DNA from: Taudactylus pleione | Taxonomy: Eukaryota > Chordata > Amphibia > Anura > Myobatrachidae | NCBI GenBank assembly: GCA_031769625.1 | Contig: JAUIMM010000200.1 | Coordinates: forward strand, 55,016,001-55,080,000 | Direction: 5' to 3' | Length of the DNA: 64,000 nucleotides | Shown here: positions 11,287-22,317 of the stretch, piece after piece | Numbering within the stretch: the first letter of the stretch is position 1 | How the letters are laid out: each line of letters starts with the position of its first letter | Program-made: the position numbers and the translations under genes | Notes under the pieces: model-generated | What the model saw: the letters and a program-made list of their open reading frames with translations, nothing else | What the model was told of the DNA's origin: nothing | Database searches by the model: none

Positions 11287-12675
11287 ATAGTAACAGCGGG
11301 CAAATATTGGGGCTGAGAGGTAAGCAGAAGATATCAATTTCACCTGTTTGTATTTACAGTATGATCTTTGTGCATGTGTGTACTCTGATTCACTCGCTGT
11401 CTGGTTTTGAGCTCCAGGGTTATTGCATCTACTCCATGTATCTTATTGGACGCTATGCACTGTAGCCACAGTGCTAACACATCCGTGCCTCTCATTGCAC
11501 GCTACTTCCTTCAATGCCAACATATCCGTGCCTCTCATTGCACGCTGCGAGCTGCTCCCACAGTGCCAACACCTCTGAGTACCTTATTGCACACTACAAG
11601 CTGTACAAACAGTGCCAATGTATCTGTGTACTTTATTGCACCAAACTACCACCTCTCGGAAGTATCGGAGCTATACCCCTTTCAGTGAACAAAATTCCAA
11701 GACTTCACAACACTTAATCCCTGTTTGATGGCTTTTAGAAATTTTGCAGGCTCAATCCCTTTTGGGGCCTTTGCACCTAAGGTGCCATGAATTTGCATTT
11801 CAAGGGCGATTTTTCCGCATCCGAATTCATTCGATCTTACTAAATTCTATCTTACTCAACACCGCTTTGTGTGTTGTATTCTGATCATGGGCTTTATTTG
11901 TTTAACAAATGCAAGATTTAAAATTTGAATGCGCCAGTGTTTAATGCAATGGGGAAAAGGCTATATAAATTGAATAGCTATTCCCTGCATGGCGTGAACA
12001 AATAGCTGAGGGGTATAACCTGTGGCTAATTAAATTCCCCCAATATGATTTACTGTCCAAAACAACCAAAATCGTAAATCTATTTATTTTACTTTTTCAC
12101 CAATGCTAAGTTAAGAGGGCATTACAGACAGGAGAAAAGAGTTGGACCTGGAATATAATGTCAGATGCACTGCTGTAGAGGAAGAGGTGCCCCCCCTGGG
12201 TGGAAATGGCTTCTGTAATAAGATGCGGCAGTGATTTATAGACCTTATTACAGCTCATCAGTATGCAGTGCAAAATGGAAGCAGGAACCTCACATCACAT
12301 AAAATCCTATAAGATTAAGAGCAATGAATGAGCTTCAGACTAACTTGGAAACCATACTACCTATTTTAATAGCTTCCTGGAATATCAAGCATTCAGTGCC
12401 ATCATCATTTATTTTATTTTGTCCTCTATAAATAATAGAAAACAGGTCAACAGAAAAAAAAAAAAAATTAGCTGTCTTTCAGGCACTTTCCAGGAAAGGA
12501 ATATGTCACTATACACATTAAGATTATGAATATTGTAAAATGAGCAACGACAAGAGGAACAAAAGCAATTTAAATTTTTTACTTTAATCAGTATATTTTA
12601 AGTTAGACAGCTACATCGTGACTGAATGGCATTAGCATTCAGTTATGCTACTGGAGTTGCGTTCACATTCAGATA
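11287..12675. other. Unassigned stretch
   Basis: An imperfect tandem repeat at 11465-11640 (units with ACATCCGTGCCTCTCATTGC) and otherwise no recognisable structure. No coding signal. Confidence 0.45.
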
Positions 12676-12794
12676 CAGTGTTATTATTTATTTATTACCG
12701 GTTATTTTTATAGCGCACACATATTCTGCAACGCTTTACAGAGAGTATTTGCCCATTCACATCAGTCCCTGCCCCAGTGGAGCTTACAATCTAT
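12676..12794 (-). repeat. tRNA-derived SINE, 3' part (split by Harbinger)
   Basis: On the minus strand this is the tail half of a SINE: AAGCTCCACTGGGGCAGGG, then a unit ending in TATAAAAATAACCGG and a TAATAAATAATAA tail. Its 5' half, with the tRNA-like head, is at 20774-21007. Removing 12795-20773 plus one copy of TAT restores a continuous ...AATCTATGTTCC... sequence, so one insertion split one SINE. Confidence 0.85.
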
Positions 12795-13483
12795 GGACCT
12801 CATTCAGAGTCGGTCGTAAGCGGCCGCTCGGTCGTACGCCTAATAATCATGAAACTGAAAAAAAAAGCAATCGCACGGCCGGTCGGTCGCAACCAAAGTG
12901 ACGCCCATACATGAACAAAGCACATCCTCTAGCTAACGAGTGATAGCAGCTAGCGATCGAGTCGATCGTTGTCAGTCGTTGTCTGTCGCTGTATGTTAAT
13001 TTTCTTCTGATGGTTGCGGCCGCTTGATGCCCACATGTTTCCATGCTCTATCGATCAGCTTGTTAATAGCTTTTTGACAATTATGTAATTAGTGTTCTAA
13101 AGTATTGTTGGCTTTTTTTTACTCCCTTTCAATTGGTTTTAAAACTTTATTGTTCAAATGTAATTTCGTTCATGCTGATGTTTTTCTGGTAGTGTGTTTG
13201 TTAATAAAAAATATTTTAAACCCAGTTTTTGTGTTGTTGTTAAATGCATGTTAAAATTAACATTATGAATGTTAATTTGTGTAATTTAGCTTTTTTTTTT
13301 TTTCCATTCGCACATAAAGGGAAAGAGCCAATCCGAGTTGCTATTATTAATTTTGAGTTTTGGTCACATGAATAATGCTTTGTCCAATCGAAATTAGTAT
13401 ATGTAAATTAGTTTTTTTAGCCTATCATTTTTCATGTTACCCATTTATATTTGTGGTTTACTGTAAAACCTGCCATTGTCATC

Positions 13484-15131
13484 ATGAGAGCAGCGGCATT
13501 TACTCACGCAGAACTTGTAGTTCTGGTTGAAGTGATGGACAGGCGCCTGGGCAATCTTGTTCCCCCTATATCCAGTGCTGCGAAAAGGCAGGCCTACGCG
13601 GTGGTCTGACGGCGGCTGCGCTCACTTGGATTTAGGTGCAATATTGCGCAGTTAGAGCGCCAGTGGTCGGACCTCCGGCGGCGTTCACCCCTGGTCTTGT
13701 TGAGTCTGCGGGCGCAAATACGCCGGAGTATGCATTTGCATTTTATTGTTAGTATATTTGTTCCTTGTTTTTTGTTTATTTTATTTTTAAAACAAGCTGT
13801 AGTGTATGTTGTACCTATTGTTCAGTTTGTGGAAACTACTTTCCTTAAGTGTCAGTTTGTATTAATTTTATTTCTTTTTTTATTGGGTATAAACTGTTAT
13901 CTAAATATGTTTGGTTTGTATTGTTATTGCTTCAAACTAATTTTGAACTGTCATTTTTCACTTCTTAGGACATCAGCGTAGACGGAGAAGGACATGGCGT
14001 AGTGGCCGCAATGGTGTGGCAAATACCCCTCCTAACCCCTCCCCTTCCCAACCCATCTCTCCCTCCCCGACCCCATACTCTCCTAGTAACCCTCCCTCCC
14101 TGGGCCAAAACTCACAAAATGGTCCTCCCTCCCCTGCCCACTCATCCCCAATTTCCCCTCCGACCCAGAATCTTCAGGCCAAATTATGTCACCTGAAGAT
14201 TTTGGGACCCCACCCCTGATGGAGGAGCAGGCATCTCCTTCCCGTGGATGGATATATGGTAATTTTTTATTTTAAACTTTTTAGAAAATATATTTGACTT
14301 CATATATACAGGATGTTTGTGTGTAGTTCTACATGGTTATTTTATTTTCTTTTTTTACCTTTGTTTTTTTTATATATTATTTTTAAAATTTTTTAAAGGC
14401 CTTGTTGCATGTGGAGGTAATTTATTCCTATATGTTTTTGTGGTGTCTATTTTAGGTAACATTTCTAGGTCACAAATGTCAACAGAGTTGGCTTTAAGGC
14501 TACTTAACCGTTAACCCTTTTTCCTTTTTAATAAAAAAACAAAAAAAACCTAAATTTAATCAAGACCAACATCATATGTTCAACATTAATCCCTATGGTA
14601 TCCTCTAAATAGTAGTCTGTACTTTATGGCATACAATGTTTATGGCCCATAAAATGTATATGTAATAAATATTAAAATACATAAATAAGTGGCATAATTT
14701 TCTTATTTTTGGCAATGTTTATATGTTCACACAAACACATTATTGTTTTTTTATCAAAATGTTTAGGTGTTTTTTTTTTGGGTGGCCCCCAAAAAAACAT
14801 TAATACTTGATAACAAAATACATGACCTGATTTTTTGCATTTGCTAGGCCTACAAATGTGCCTGTCTTTGTTATTGTTATTTAATTTTGGTGTATACATC
14901 AACTTCATTGTGTCCCACACACTTTGTAGGGCATATAATAAACTTAAATTGTTCAATGTTTGACAATCATATTTTTAGAGATAATAAATTTTTACCTTTT
15001 TCTACTCTACAGATCCACAGATGCTCTTTAGATTCCTCCGGGAGGAGCTGGTTCTTCTTGAAGAATCTTTGGGCAATGCACAAACCATCATTGCAAACAT
15101 AATTGGTGCTTTGGACCTTGCTGGCATTTAA
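13484..15131 (+). pseudogene. Myb/SANT-like protein gene of Harbinger (gene A), four exons, decayed
   Basis: Probable DNA-binding accessory protein of the transposon; in this superfamily the Myb-like partner binds the termini and helps bring in the transposase. My exon model is 13484-13727, 13969-14258, 14456-14509 and 15013-15131, with GT/AG borders and matching phases except as noted. Exon 1 carries the trihelix-like domain (FTHAELVVLVEVMDRR near the start, QWSDLRRR near its end). Exon 2 is proline/serine-rich with SPEDFGTPPLMEEQ. Exon 4 gives a C-terminal helix (FLREELVLLEESLGNAQTI). Lesions: an in-frame TGA at 13607-13609 where a CGA is likely, and a one-base frameshift in the C run near 14150-14165. 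The third intron's donor GTTAAC is weak. AATAAA lies 35 bp after the stop. Confidence 0.72.
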
Positions 15132-15165
15132 TTGTTTTATTTATTGTTTTTTCTGTGTTTTTTTG

Positions 15166-15171
15166 AATAAA
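15166..15171 (+). terminator. Poly(A) signal of gene A
   Basis: AATAAA 35 bp downstream of the gene A stop codon, followed by a T/G-rich stretch (TTTTGTTAGTTAAC..TTTTGTTG). Confidence 0.6.
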
Positions 15172-16049
15172 TTTTGTTAGTTAACTTATTTTGTTGTCAT
15201 TTTTTAAAAATAAGAACTGTCTAATCCATGCATAGAAATGGATTTTGAGAATAATGTTATGTTTGAAACGTATTTTTGTTCCAAAAATATTACACATACT
15301 TTTCTTTTTTACATTGCTTTGGTATGTATTTTTGAGACTAAAATAGTGATGGAGCAATTTATTTTAAATCATACTTTAGCCAACATTGTAAGCCATCCAC
15401 AATAATAGTGCTAAGCAAATTTAAAAACATTTGGCCTCAAAAATACATCTGGAAAATATATGGACATTCAGTTACACATTTTTAGAAAGCTTGTTTCATG
15501 TTGGGTAATTTTTTTTTTTAGTTTTAAAAATCATTTGTGTCAGTAGCATAAAAGACATTAGGGTCCTAATAAACAAACATTTCACATGCCACACAAATGT
15601 TTCACTAATATGGTGAATGTGTAGAGCCTAATATTTCCTTTTTTAAAAAACAATAATTAGAATTTTGTTTATTAAAACTTTAATTTATAGTCTCTCAAAA
15701 CAGCAAGAAACATCATTACGAAGTTACATTAAAACACAAACACTTGGTGTACACAATGTTAAAGTTTGTTCAATACAAAATCATGAACTGTACAAAAAGG
15801 AGAATCACATGGTTGATCAATCCAGCAAAAGGGTTGTCATTTATCCAAGCACATACAAGGGCATTTCCATATTTTTTTTTGTTTGTTCGTTGTTTTAATT
15901 GGGGTAGGGTGTAGGGAAAAAAAAAAAAAAAAAACATTAGAAACATGTCTAAAACTACAAACTCCCAAAAGTCAAAACAGAGAAACAATGAGGCATATGA
16001 CAGTTAATTTATATTTGAAAAAAAAAAAACAATTTGCAATACATACCTA
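15172..16049. other. Harbinger intergenic spacer between convergent genes
   Basis: A/T-rich with homopolymer A and T runs, no ORF and no internal terminal repeats that would mark a nested element. It separates gene A (+) from the 3' end of the transposase gene (-). Confidence 0.5.
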
Positions 16050-17199
16050 AAAAAGCGAGCAACAACATCATTGCATCTGGTCCCCCCGGACAGTCTCATA
16101 AGACCTACCTCATGGGGGCCATCCTCAGGCAAGGCATCCTATGGCTGCATGGGTACTCGACTCCTTATGGTAATCTTATGGAATATCCCACACAGGACCA
16201 CGATACGCGAAACCATAACCGGCAAATACATTAGGTTGCCACCAGAGTGGTGGAGACATCTGAACCGACCCTTCAAAAGACCAGTACAGTGCTCAACCAT
16301 CTGCCTGGTGGCAGTAAACGCGGAATTATATTGGGTTTGTGGCCCTGGTGTGGTGGCCAAAAAAGGAGTCAGCAGCCAGGGCATGCAAGGATATCCACTG
16401 TCGCCTGTAGGGAAGGAGAGAAATTTTTGATAATTTGTAAAAAAAAACCCAGACATTCACTTTTAAATCAAAAAACATACCGAAGTTTCACTTACCCAGA
16501 AGCCACGTGTCACCAGCTTGCAGCTAATTTTGGCCAAATCCCTGAATGTTGTATCACATAAGCATCATGTGAGCTGCCTGGAAATTTTGTATTCAGGGAG
16601 AGAATCTGGAGGGAGGCATCACATAGCACCATCACATTCATGGAATGAAAATGTTTATGGTTGCGATATATGTGTTCCTTTCGTGCTGGAGGCTGAAGTG
16701 CTATGTGAGTGCCATCCACTACCCCTATGACATGTGGAAAGCCAGCAATCTCCAAAAACTGCTGCTTTACCACAACAAGGGCTTCCTGATCCAAAGGCAT
16801 ACTAATAAATTGAGTAATATGCTTAAAAAAAGAATTCATCACATGCCTCAGGATCCTGGAGAATGATGGCTGGGAGATGCCAGCCACCAGACCCACAGTG
16901 GTCTGGAAGGACCCTGAGGTGCAGAAATGTAACACCACCAGCAACTGTGTCAGTGGTGATATTGATGTAGGAATGTGAATTTGACTTTCTAGATCACTCT
17001 TTATTATTGAAAGAGTGTCTAGGATAATGGTGGGTGGTAGGCGGTAAGCCGTTAACACCTCATCATCAGGCATTCCAAAAAGGGTGACCTGTGTTCAAAA
17101 TATCTGGGGCCTTGCACACCTCCTATGCCTACAATGATGAGGAGGACCAGGTAAGGTAGGGTATGGAAGCATGGCGAGGATAAGCTCACCAACGTCTCT
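16050..17199 (-). pseudogene. PIF/Harbinger DDE transposase, decayed
   Basis: Cuts and joins the transposon ends (RNase H-fold DDE nuclease, nuclear). Two coding exons on the minus strand, 17199-16496 and 16404-about 16050, have a consensus donor (GTAAGT) and acceptor (CTACAG). Counting from the Met at 17073, a helix-turn-helix-like GLVAGISQPSFSRIL is at residues 61-75, the first acidic residue is in GVVDGTHI (D120), a second in FPGSSHDAYV (D170), and exon 2 supplies the glutamate in RQMVEHCTGLLKGRF and the family-typical GDSGYP. The upstream frame from 17172 also looks coding. Lesions: in-frame TGA at 17095-17097, a one-base frameshift near 16513 just before the donor, and TAG at 16139-16141. 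It is convergent with gene A and divergent from gene B. Confidence 0.9.
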
Positions 17200-17515
17200 C
17201 TGAAATGTGTGTTCATAGAAATTAGTAGGAATGATAAGACAAACAAACACAAAAATAACCTAACTTAGTCAGAATCTTGCTGATTCTTACAGGGTTGGGT
17301 AGGGCCATCTTTCCAAAAACCTACATGTGTTTTATGTAAGACAACAAATAAATAAAAACCGTCAGTATTTTCTGGAAATGCATTAAATGATGTAGGTGCC
17401 AAAAACAATGGACAAATATTAAAAAAGCCAAATACAAATTTTTACTACATTCTTTTTGGGGGGTTTTAAAACAAAAAAAAACAAAAAAACAGTAATTACA
17501 CATAAAAATTTAAAA

Positions 17516-17900
17516 AACTGACCTCGGACCACAGTAAAGTGGGCTGGAACAATCCACAAACTCCAAACACCAAACTCCAACACTACATTAGGGAAATAAA
17601 GAAAAACATATTATAAAAAAAAATGGTCCACAATGGACTGATGGACTCTGAAACACTTACCTCGGACCACAATAAAGTGGGCAGGAATATTCCTTTAAAA
17701 AAAAAAGGTAAAAAAAAAATAAAATTATCATTTGCCATAAAGAAAACAACATTTATACTTTAAAAAATTAAAAAGCACTAATCCATGGCACTCACCATTC
17801 CTAGATTTGGGGTGCAACATGGTATGTGACCACATTGTTTAAATAGAAATCACAGGGGCTCTACACTCACCATAATAACTAACAATAATAATAATAAACA
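17516..17900 (-). other. Candidate 5' exons of the transposase gene
   Basis: On the minus strand several consensus splice donors follow short exon-like pieces: ATTGTGGTCCGAG|GTAAGT (near 17660), a diverged duplicate CTGTGGTCCGAG|GTCAGT (near 17520) and ATCTAGGAATG|GTGAGT (near 17795, preceded by an ATG at 17820-17818). The two CCACTTTAYTGTGGTCCGAG blocks look like a duplicated exon. This would put the transposase promoter near 17.9-18.3 kb, back to back with gene B. No transcript evidence is available. Confidence 0.4.
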
Positions 17901-18012
17901 TAATAAACAGTGGGGTTTTGGTTCATGAATTGATCAATGCATTTAAGCTTGCAGTCCCCGTCACGGGACCCCACTTTACTGCAAGTCCCTACTCTATTGC
18001 TCAGAATTATAA

Positions 18013-18209
18013 CATGGACATAGCCATCACATTAGTGTTAAACTCAGGGTATGCTATCAAGGTTTAAAGGTCACAGCAACTTTGCTTTTAAATGTGAGAC
18101 AGTTACCAAGCACACCTATTGCAAAGCACCTAGGAAAACAGCTGACACAAGTTAGATAACTAGTTGATAGCATACCCTGAGTTTAACACTAATGTGATGG
18201 CTATGTCAA
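18013..18209. repeat. Perfect long inverted repeat in the divergent promoter region
   Basis: A roughly 43-bp arm starting ACATAGCCATCACATTAGTG is repeated perfectly as its reverse complement at 18165-18209, enclosing about 105 bp. It lies between the divergent transposase and gene B. It could be a small inserted MITE or a regulatory hairpin. Confidence 0.85.
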
Positions 18210-18302
18210 AACAAAAACCACCAACAATGCACAAGAAATGGCCCATTTAGGAGGGCCTTAAATAGGGATGTTAAACACGCGAAAATTGATTACTGAAGGA
18301 AA

Positions 18303-18597
18303 GGTGTGCAATTTGCGCAGGGAAACATGGATGTATGCAACATGGATGCACGCTCAACCAATCCAATGATGCGCTCACATCTCATTAAAGCCCACAATTA
18401 AGGTTAGGTGTGCAATTTGCACAGGGAAACATGGATGTACGTAACATGGATACTCACTCAACCAATCCAATGATGCGCTCACATCTCATTAAAGCCCACA
18501 ATTAAGGTTAGGTGTGCAATTTGCACAGGGAAACATGTATGTACGCAACATGGATGCACGCTCAACCAATCCAATGATGCGCTCACATCTATAAAAA
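18303..18597 (+). promoter_or_regulatory. Triplicated 104-bp CCAAT-containing repeat upstream of gene B
   Basis: Copies begin at 18303, 18407 and 18511 (GGTGTGCAATTTGC), each containing AACCAATCCAATGATGCGC; the third copy is shorter. The array ends at a TATAAAA box and lies just upstream of the gene B start, so it reads as an amplified promoter-proximal element. A role is inferred from position only. Confidence 0.7.
18590..18596 (+). promoter_or_regulatory. TATA box of gene B
   Basis: CTATAAAAATG lies about 50 bp before the ATG at 18642, immediately after the last CCAAT repeat. Transcription would start near 18615-18625, leaving a short 5' UTR. Confidence 0.6.
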
Positions 18598-18641
18598 TGT
18601 CTCCAAATCACACTAGTACTCATGCTTTCTCTAACTTTAAC

Positions 18642-19682
18642 ATGGAGACAGAGGAGCATGGAAGCCAGAGTCCGCCATTATCAAGTAAGTTTTTTATCCA
18701 AAAATGAACACATCAAAAAAAATAAAAAAAACACCAAAGATTTTTACTAACAAAATAACATGTTGTAGGTGGACAACAGCAAGAAAGGAGGACTGAGGAG
18801 GAGCCAGACCCAAGCCGGCAAAGGACCAGAAAGCCTCCCTTTTCAAGGGTGGAGATGGAGGCCTTGGTGACTATGTGCATGGACAATATTGTCCATGCAC
18901 CCATAAATATGGGGGCTGGACAAAAAGACAGGATCTGGGAGGAGATAGCCAGGGCTGTTAATAGTGTTTGGACGACGCACAGATCCAATGATGTTGTGCA
19001 TAAAAGGTACATATTTGCTAGTGTGAAAGTTGGTTTATAAATGTTTTAAAAAATGTTGCAGGAAAGACAAGACTAAATTAACTATAAACATTGACAGATG
19101 GACGGACTTCAAATATCAGCTGAAGAGGAAGCTAGGAAATAGGGCGGACCATGCCAGGGGGACAGGTGGTGGTCCCATCCCTGAGGAGCTCACCTTAACA
19201 GCTTTGGAGGAGCAGGCACAGGGGTGTGTGGAGGAAGAGGAGTTAGTCGGCGTGTCCAACATGGACACTGACATGGCCGACTTTAACGCTCCACATGGCA
19301 GAGAAGGTAATTTTTTTAAATTTACCAAACACGCCCAAAGCAACAACTTTTTTAAAAACAAATATCTCAGAAAAAAATGCGTAATAATTCTGTTTCTTTA
19401 CAGAACCCGAGGAGGAAGTGCCTGCTCCTGAGGTCATGGCTGGGCCCAGCACATATGGAGGCTCTGCAGGGGATGAGCCAATTTCTCCATCTGGGGACCC
19501 TGTGGAGCCCACTCCAGGATCACCACCCGCCCCAGGAGAATAATTCAGCTCTCCTGAGGATGGAGACCACTCTGGTGAGGATAGATGGCAGATTGCTGAG
19601 GGTGGCGGAGTCCCTGGAGACATGTGCTGCGGCCCTGATCAGATGGCCGATGGCCAGGAGCAGGCAAACAGAATTTCCATGA
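18642..19682 (+). pseudogene. Second Myb/SANT-like protein gene of Harbinger (gene B), four exons, frameshifted
   Basis: Candidate DNA-binding protein, not closely similar to gene A. Exons 18642-18684, 18769-19006, 19062-19306 and 19404-end are joined by consensus GT/AG borders in matching phase and read open through the junctions. The joined frame has a short acidic N-terminus and then a trihelix/Myb-SANT-like domain from PFSRVEMEALVTMCMDNI through KDRIWEEIARAVNSV to the exon 3 signature DRWTDFKYQLKRKLG. An acidic linker follows. In exon 4 the frame stops at 19541-19543, but a one-base shift in the C-rich run just before it opens a further helix (LLRMETTLVRIDGRLLRVAES) to 19682, so a frameshift is likely. 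It is preceded by a TATA box and CCAAT repeats. Confidence 0.75.
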
Positions 19683-20737
19683 TACAGCGAGTCTCCCTTC
19701 CTCCAAGGACCACTACCTCTGGCAGCCCATAGCCCCGCCCCAAAGTATGGCGAGCCCTATGCCTGGGCCAGAGCCAATGCCATCCAGCTCTGGCCAGGCC
19801 AGTCGGCGTGTTACACGCCAGTCGACTGTTCCGCAAAAGCCTCTTCAGCCAAGCCATCCCAAAAGCAGAAAATAGCCCTGGCTATCTGAACCTTCCCCTG
19901 TTGATGTCCAGTCCCCATATTTCTAGTCACCAATGCCTCCATCTCCGTCCTTTTTTTTTTTTTTTTTTTTAAACACCTTTATTTTTATTATTTTTGTTTT
20001 TTAATTTCAATTTCTTTCATTTTTGCATGCTGCCAAATGCAGAAAATTTATTAGATATATTCATGATATAAAAATAAAAAAAATATTGAACAAACTACTG
20101 AAATCGTGTCTGATTTAATAATGAAAAATATACATGGTTAATCAAGGTATTGAAAAAGCATAGGATTTGAAAAGACTGGTGCAGGCTAAATAATGCAAAT
20201 TACAACAAAAAAGAACACAAAAACGCATAGAATAAGCCATCCCCATGACGTTTATTTATTTTTATTATTCGCTAATGCTAACGCAGCTGAATCAATTACA
20301 AGCCAATTAGCAGTGTTATTAGCTTCAACAAATGATTATTAGCTGCTTGCATTGTGTGGCTCAAAATAGAAACATCAATCCTAACATCAGATAGTATCGA
20401 TTGTACTCTGGGGCTTACGAGTGCACGTACCCAACCTCAAGCTGGACGATCAGCCAGGCCTTAAACCTGCTCGCAGAGTGACGTTTTACTACTTCCGGCC
20501 TTCTATGTCGGTCGTAGCAGGTAATTTATGTACTCCCTGAAAACAGTGAGGAGCGCCTGCGTTTTTAGACCACCACCCCCGTCAACACCCACAAACGGCC
20601 TTTCAATCAACTCTCGGAAGCCACTTCCTGCTCGTAAGCCGTACGATCGACAGCATTTTGGATCGCAAGGTCTCGTATGCACATGCGCACAACTAACCGT
20701 ACGAATGCGTGGTTTGGAAACATCAGATGCGTACAAT
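19683..20737. other. Harbinger right-hand non-coding region
   Basis: No clear ORF. Includes a poly(T) run (19949-19970). From about 20400 to the right TIR it is related to the MITE at 34721-35319 (CACCCACAAACG, CATGCGCACAACT, GCGGCCGCTTACGA), which marks it as the probable source of that MITE type. Confidence 0.6.
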
Positions 20738-20773
20738 CGAGCGGCCGCTTACGACCGACTCTGAATGAGGTCC

Positions 20774-21007
20774 TATGTTCCTTATCACATGCGCACACAC
20801 ATACACACTAGGGTTAAATTGTGTTGGGAGCCAATTAACCTACCAGTATATTTTTGGAGTGTGGGAGGAAACCAGAGTACCCGGAGGAAACCCACACAAG
20901 CACAGGAAGAATATTCAAACTCCACACAGTTAGGGCCGTGGTGGGAATCGAACCCATGACCTCAGCGCTGTGAGGCAGTAATGCTAACCATTATACCGTC
21001 TGTGTTG
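20774..21007 (-). repeat. tRNA-derived SINE, 5' part (split by Harbinger)
   Basis: On the minus strand: tRNA-like head with A-box-like TGGTTAGCATTACTGCCTCA (20990-20971) and a perfect B box GGTTCGATTCC (20954-20944). The body follows with TTTCCTCCCACACTCCAAA and TAGGTTAATTGGCTCCCAAC, known from tRNA-derived SINEs of fish and amphibians. It continues at 12794-12676 on the other side of the Harbinger insertion. Pol III internal promoter intact in outline. Confidence 0.85.
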
Positions 21008-22317
21008 CCCACAGCAGTGATTTGAGATGCACGAGCGGCGAGAGAGTAAAAAAAATGGATCGGGCATTTCTTGGTGGTGAAAGGAATGTTGCTGGTCAGA
21101 CACACGGAGATGGTCCCTTATGGCCGTGTTAAGGGTGTGTCCCGGACATATCGATGAAATGGTTGTGTACACAGAGGGCCGTATTCAATTAGAAGCAAAA
21201 AGTGCAGTTTGGCGAAAAGTTTCAGCGGATTTGGACTTCCGCCTGTTTTCAAAGTATCTCCATATTCAAATCCAGGATGATTTCGCCTAAGCGGAAACTC
21301 AATGCATTGCAATAGGCGGAAAAGCTATGAATAGCAAGTGAAAAAAAGTGCAAAATCGTTATTTGTCAGTGCAAACATGGGGAAACGACTCAGAACCCTT
21401 GGGACAGCCCCCCAAAGGACAAATCATCCAAAAGATTATCTCAGAACACCCCAAAAAAGTACTTTAGTTTTGGGGGCGAAAAAGTAAAAAGTGGGGAGAC
21501 AAGCATAAAAACTAGCGAAATAGACTTCTTGGGGGTCTGCAAGGATGGGTCAGGTGTTTTTAGGATTGCAGGTACCCAGAAGGAGGGCAAAAAGCTCCCT
21601 GCCCTCACAGCCTGCGGTGCCGTCTTCACCCACGGGTCGCAGTGGGAAATGTGTGTTAACCCGGTCACCGCTGGAGAATAGATGCTGGGCGCATGCGACC
21701 GGCATCTATTCTCCCTGTCGGCAGCACCTGGGGGGCTGACCGGCGTATCCGTAAGTGCCGGGAGCACCCCCAAAAGTTACGAAAAGGGGACGCGTTTTAT
21801 AGACACACCCCCTTTCAATGGCCACACCCCCTTTACGGGCGTGAAGGGGGCTCTCTAGCTCCAGCGCCCTGCCTGCCGCCGGAGCTAGAGTGAACACTAA
21901 GCATGCAGTAGTAGTCTGTGGACAAGGGGCAGGAGCTGGCAGGCAATCCTGGCTTGGGTGGCCCCTGAGAGAGGGGGAAAGGGTCACCTTAACACCATAC
22001 TTAAGCAGACTATAGCAGGCATCCCAGAACCTCACATAACTGCTCCCAGTGTTAGGTTCCGCCCCCTGTTGCTGAGCATCTCCAGAGCAGCATGTGGTAG
22101 GGGTCTGGGGACAAGGTACAGGTGTCAGGAGACAATGCCTAGTACTGGTTGTGGGGGGACGTGGGGCACTTTCACAGGTTGGACAGCAACCCCCCATCCC
22201 CTGAACGTGGCCCATTAAGGCCCGTACCTCTAAGAAATGGGTGTGGCCTGAAATCAGGCCCACCGAGGAATTACCCGACTCCCCGGAGGCACAGTCCGAG
22301 CCTGGCTTTTAGGAGTT
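21008..22317. other. Unassigned stretch with MITE remnants and an imperfect duplication
   Basis: A MITE remnant starts GGGCCGTATTCAATTAGAAG (21178) and runs to about 21350. Segments near 21905-21960 and 22088-22140 share the pattern TAGTCTGTGGACAAGGGGCAGG / TAGGGGTCTGGGGACAAGG (an old duplication about 180 bp apart). No coding signal. Confidence 0.4.

Larger units (their letters stand above)
12795..20773. mobile_element. PIF/Harbinger DNA transposon, 7979 bp, three genes
   Basis: TIRs of at least 36 bp are identical at both ends (starting GGACCTCATTCAGAGTCGG) and similarity continues about 10 bp further inward. TAT flanks both ends as a 3-bp target duplication, and the element splits a SINE cleanly. 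It encodes a DDE transposase with Harbinger signatures on the minus strand (about 17199-16050) and two separate Myb/SANT-like genes on the plus strand (13484-15131 and 18642-19682). Harbinger elements normally carry one transposase and one Myb-like gene. All three genes have lesions, so this copy is probably not autonomous. The right 300 bp resembles the MITE at 34721-35319. Confidence 0.93.

Noticed and set aside
16510..16730. Plus-strand frames overlapping the Harbinger transposase
   Set aside because: Shadows of the minus-strand coding sequence, which has the DDE motifs.
20936..21007. tRNA gene on the minus strand
   Set aside because: A and B boxes are present, but the sequence continues into a SINE body and the tRNA fold is not complete; it is a SINE head.
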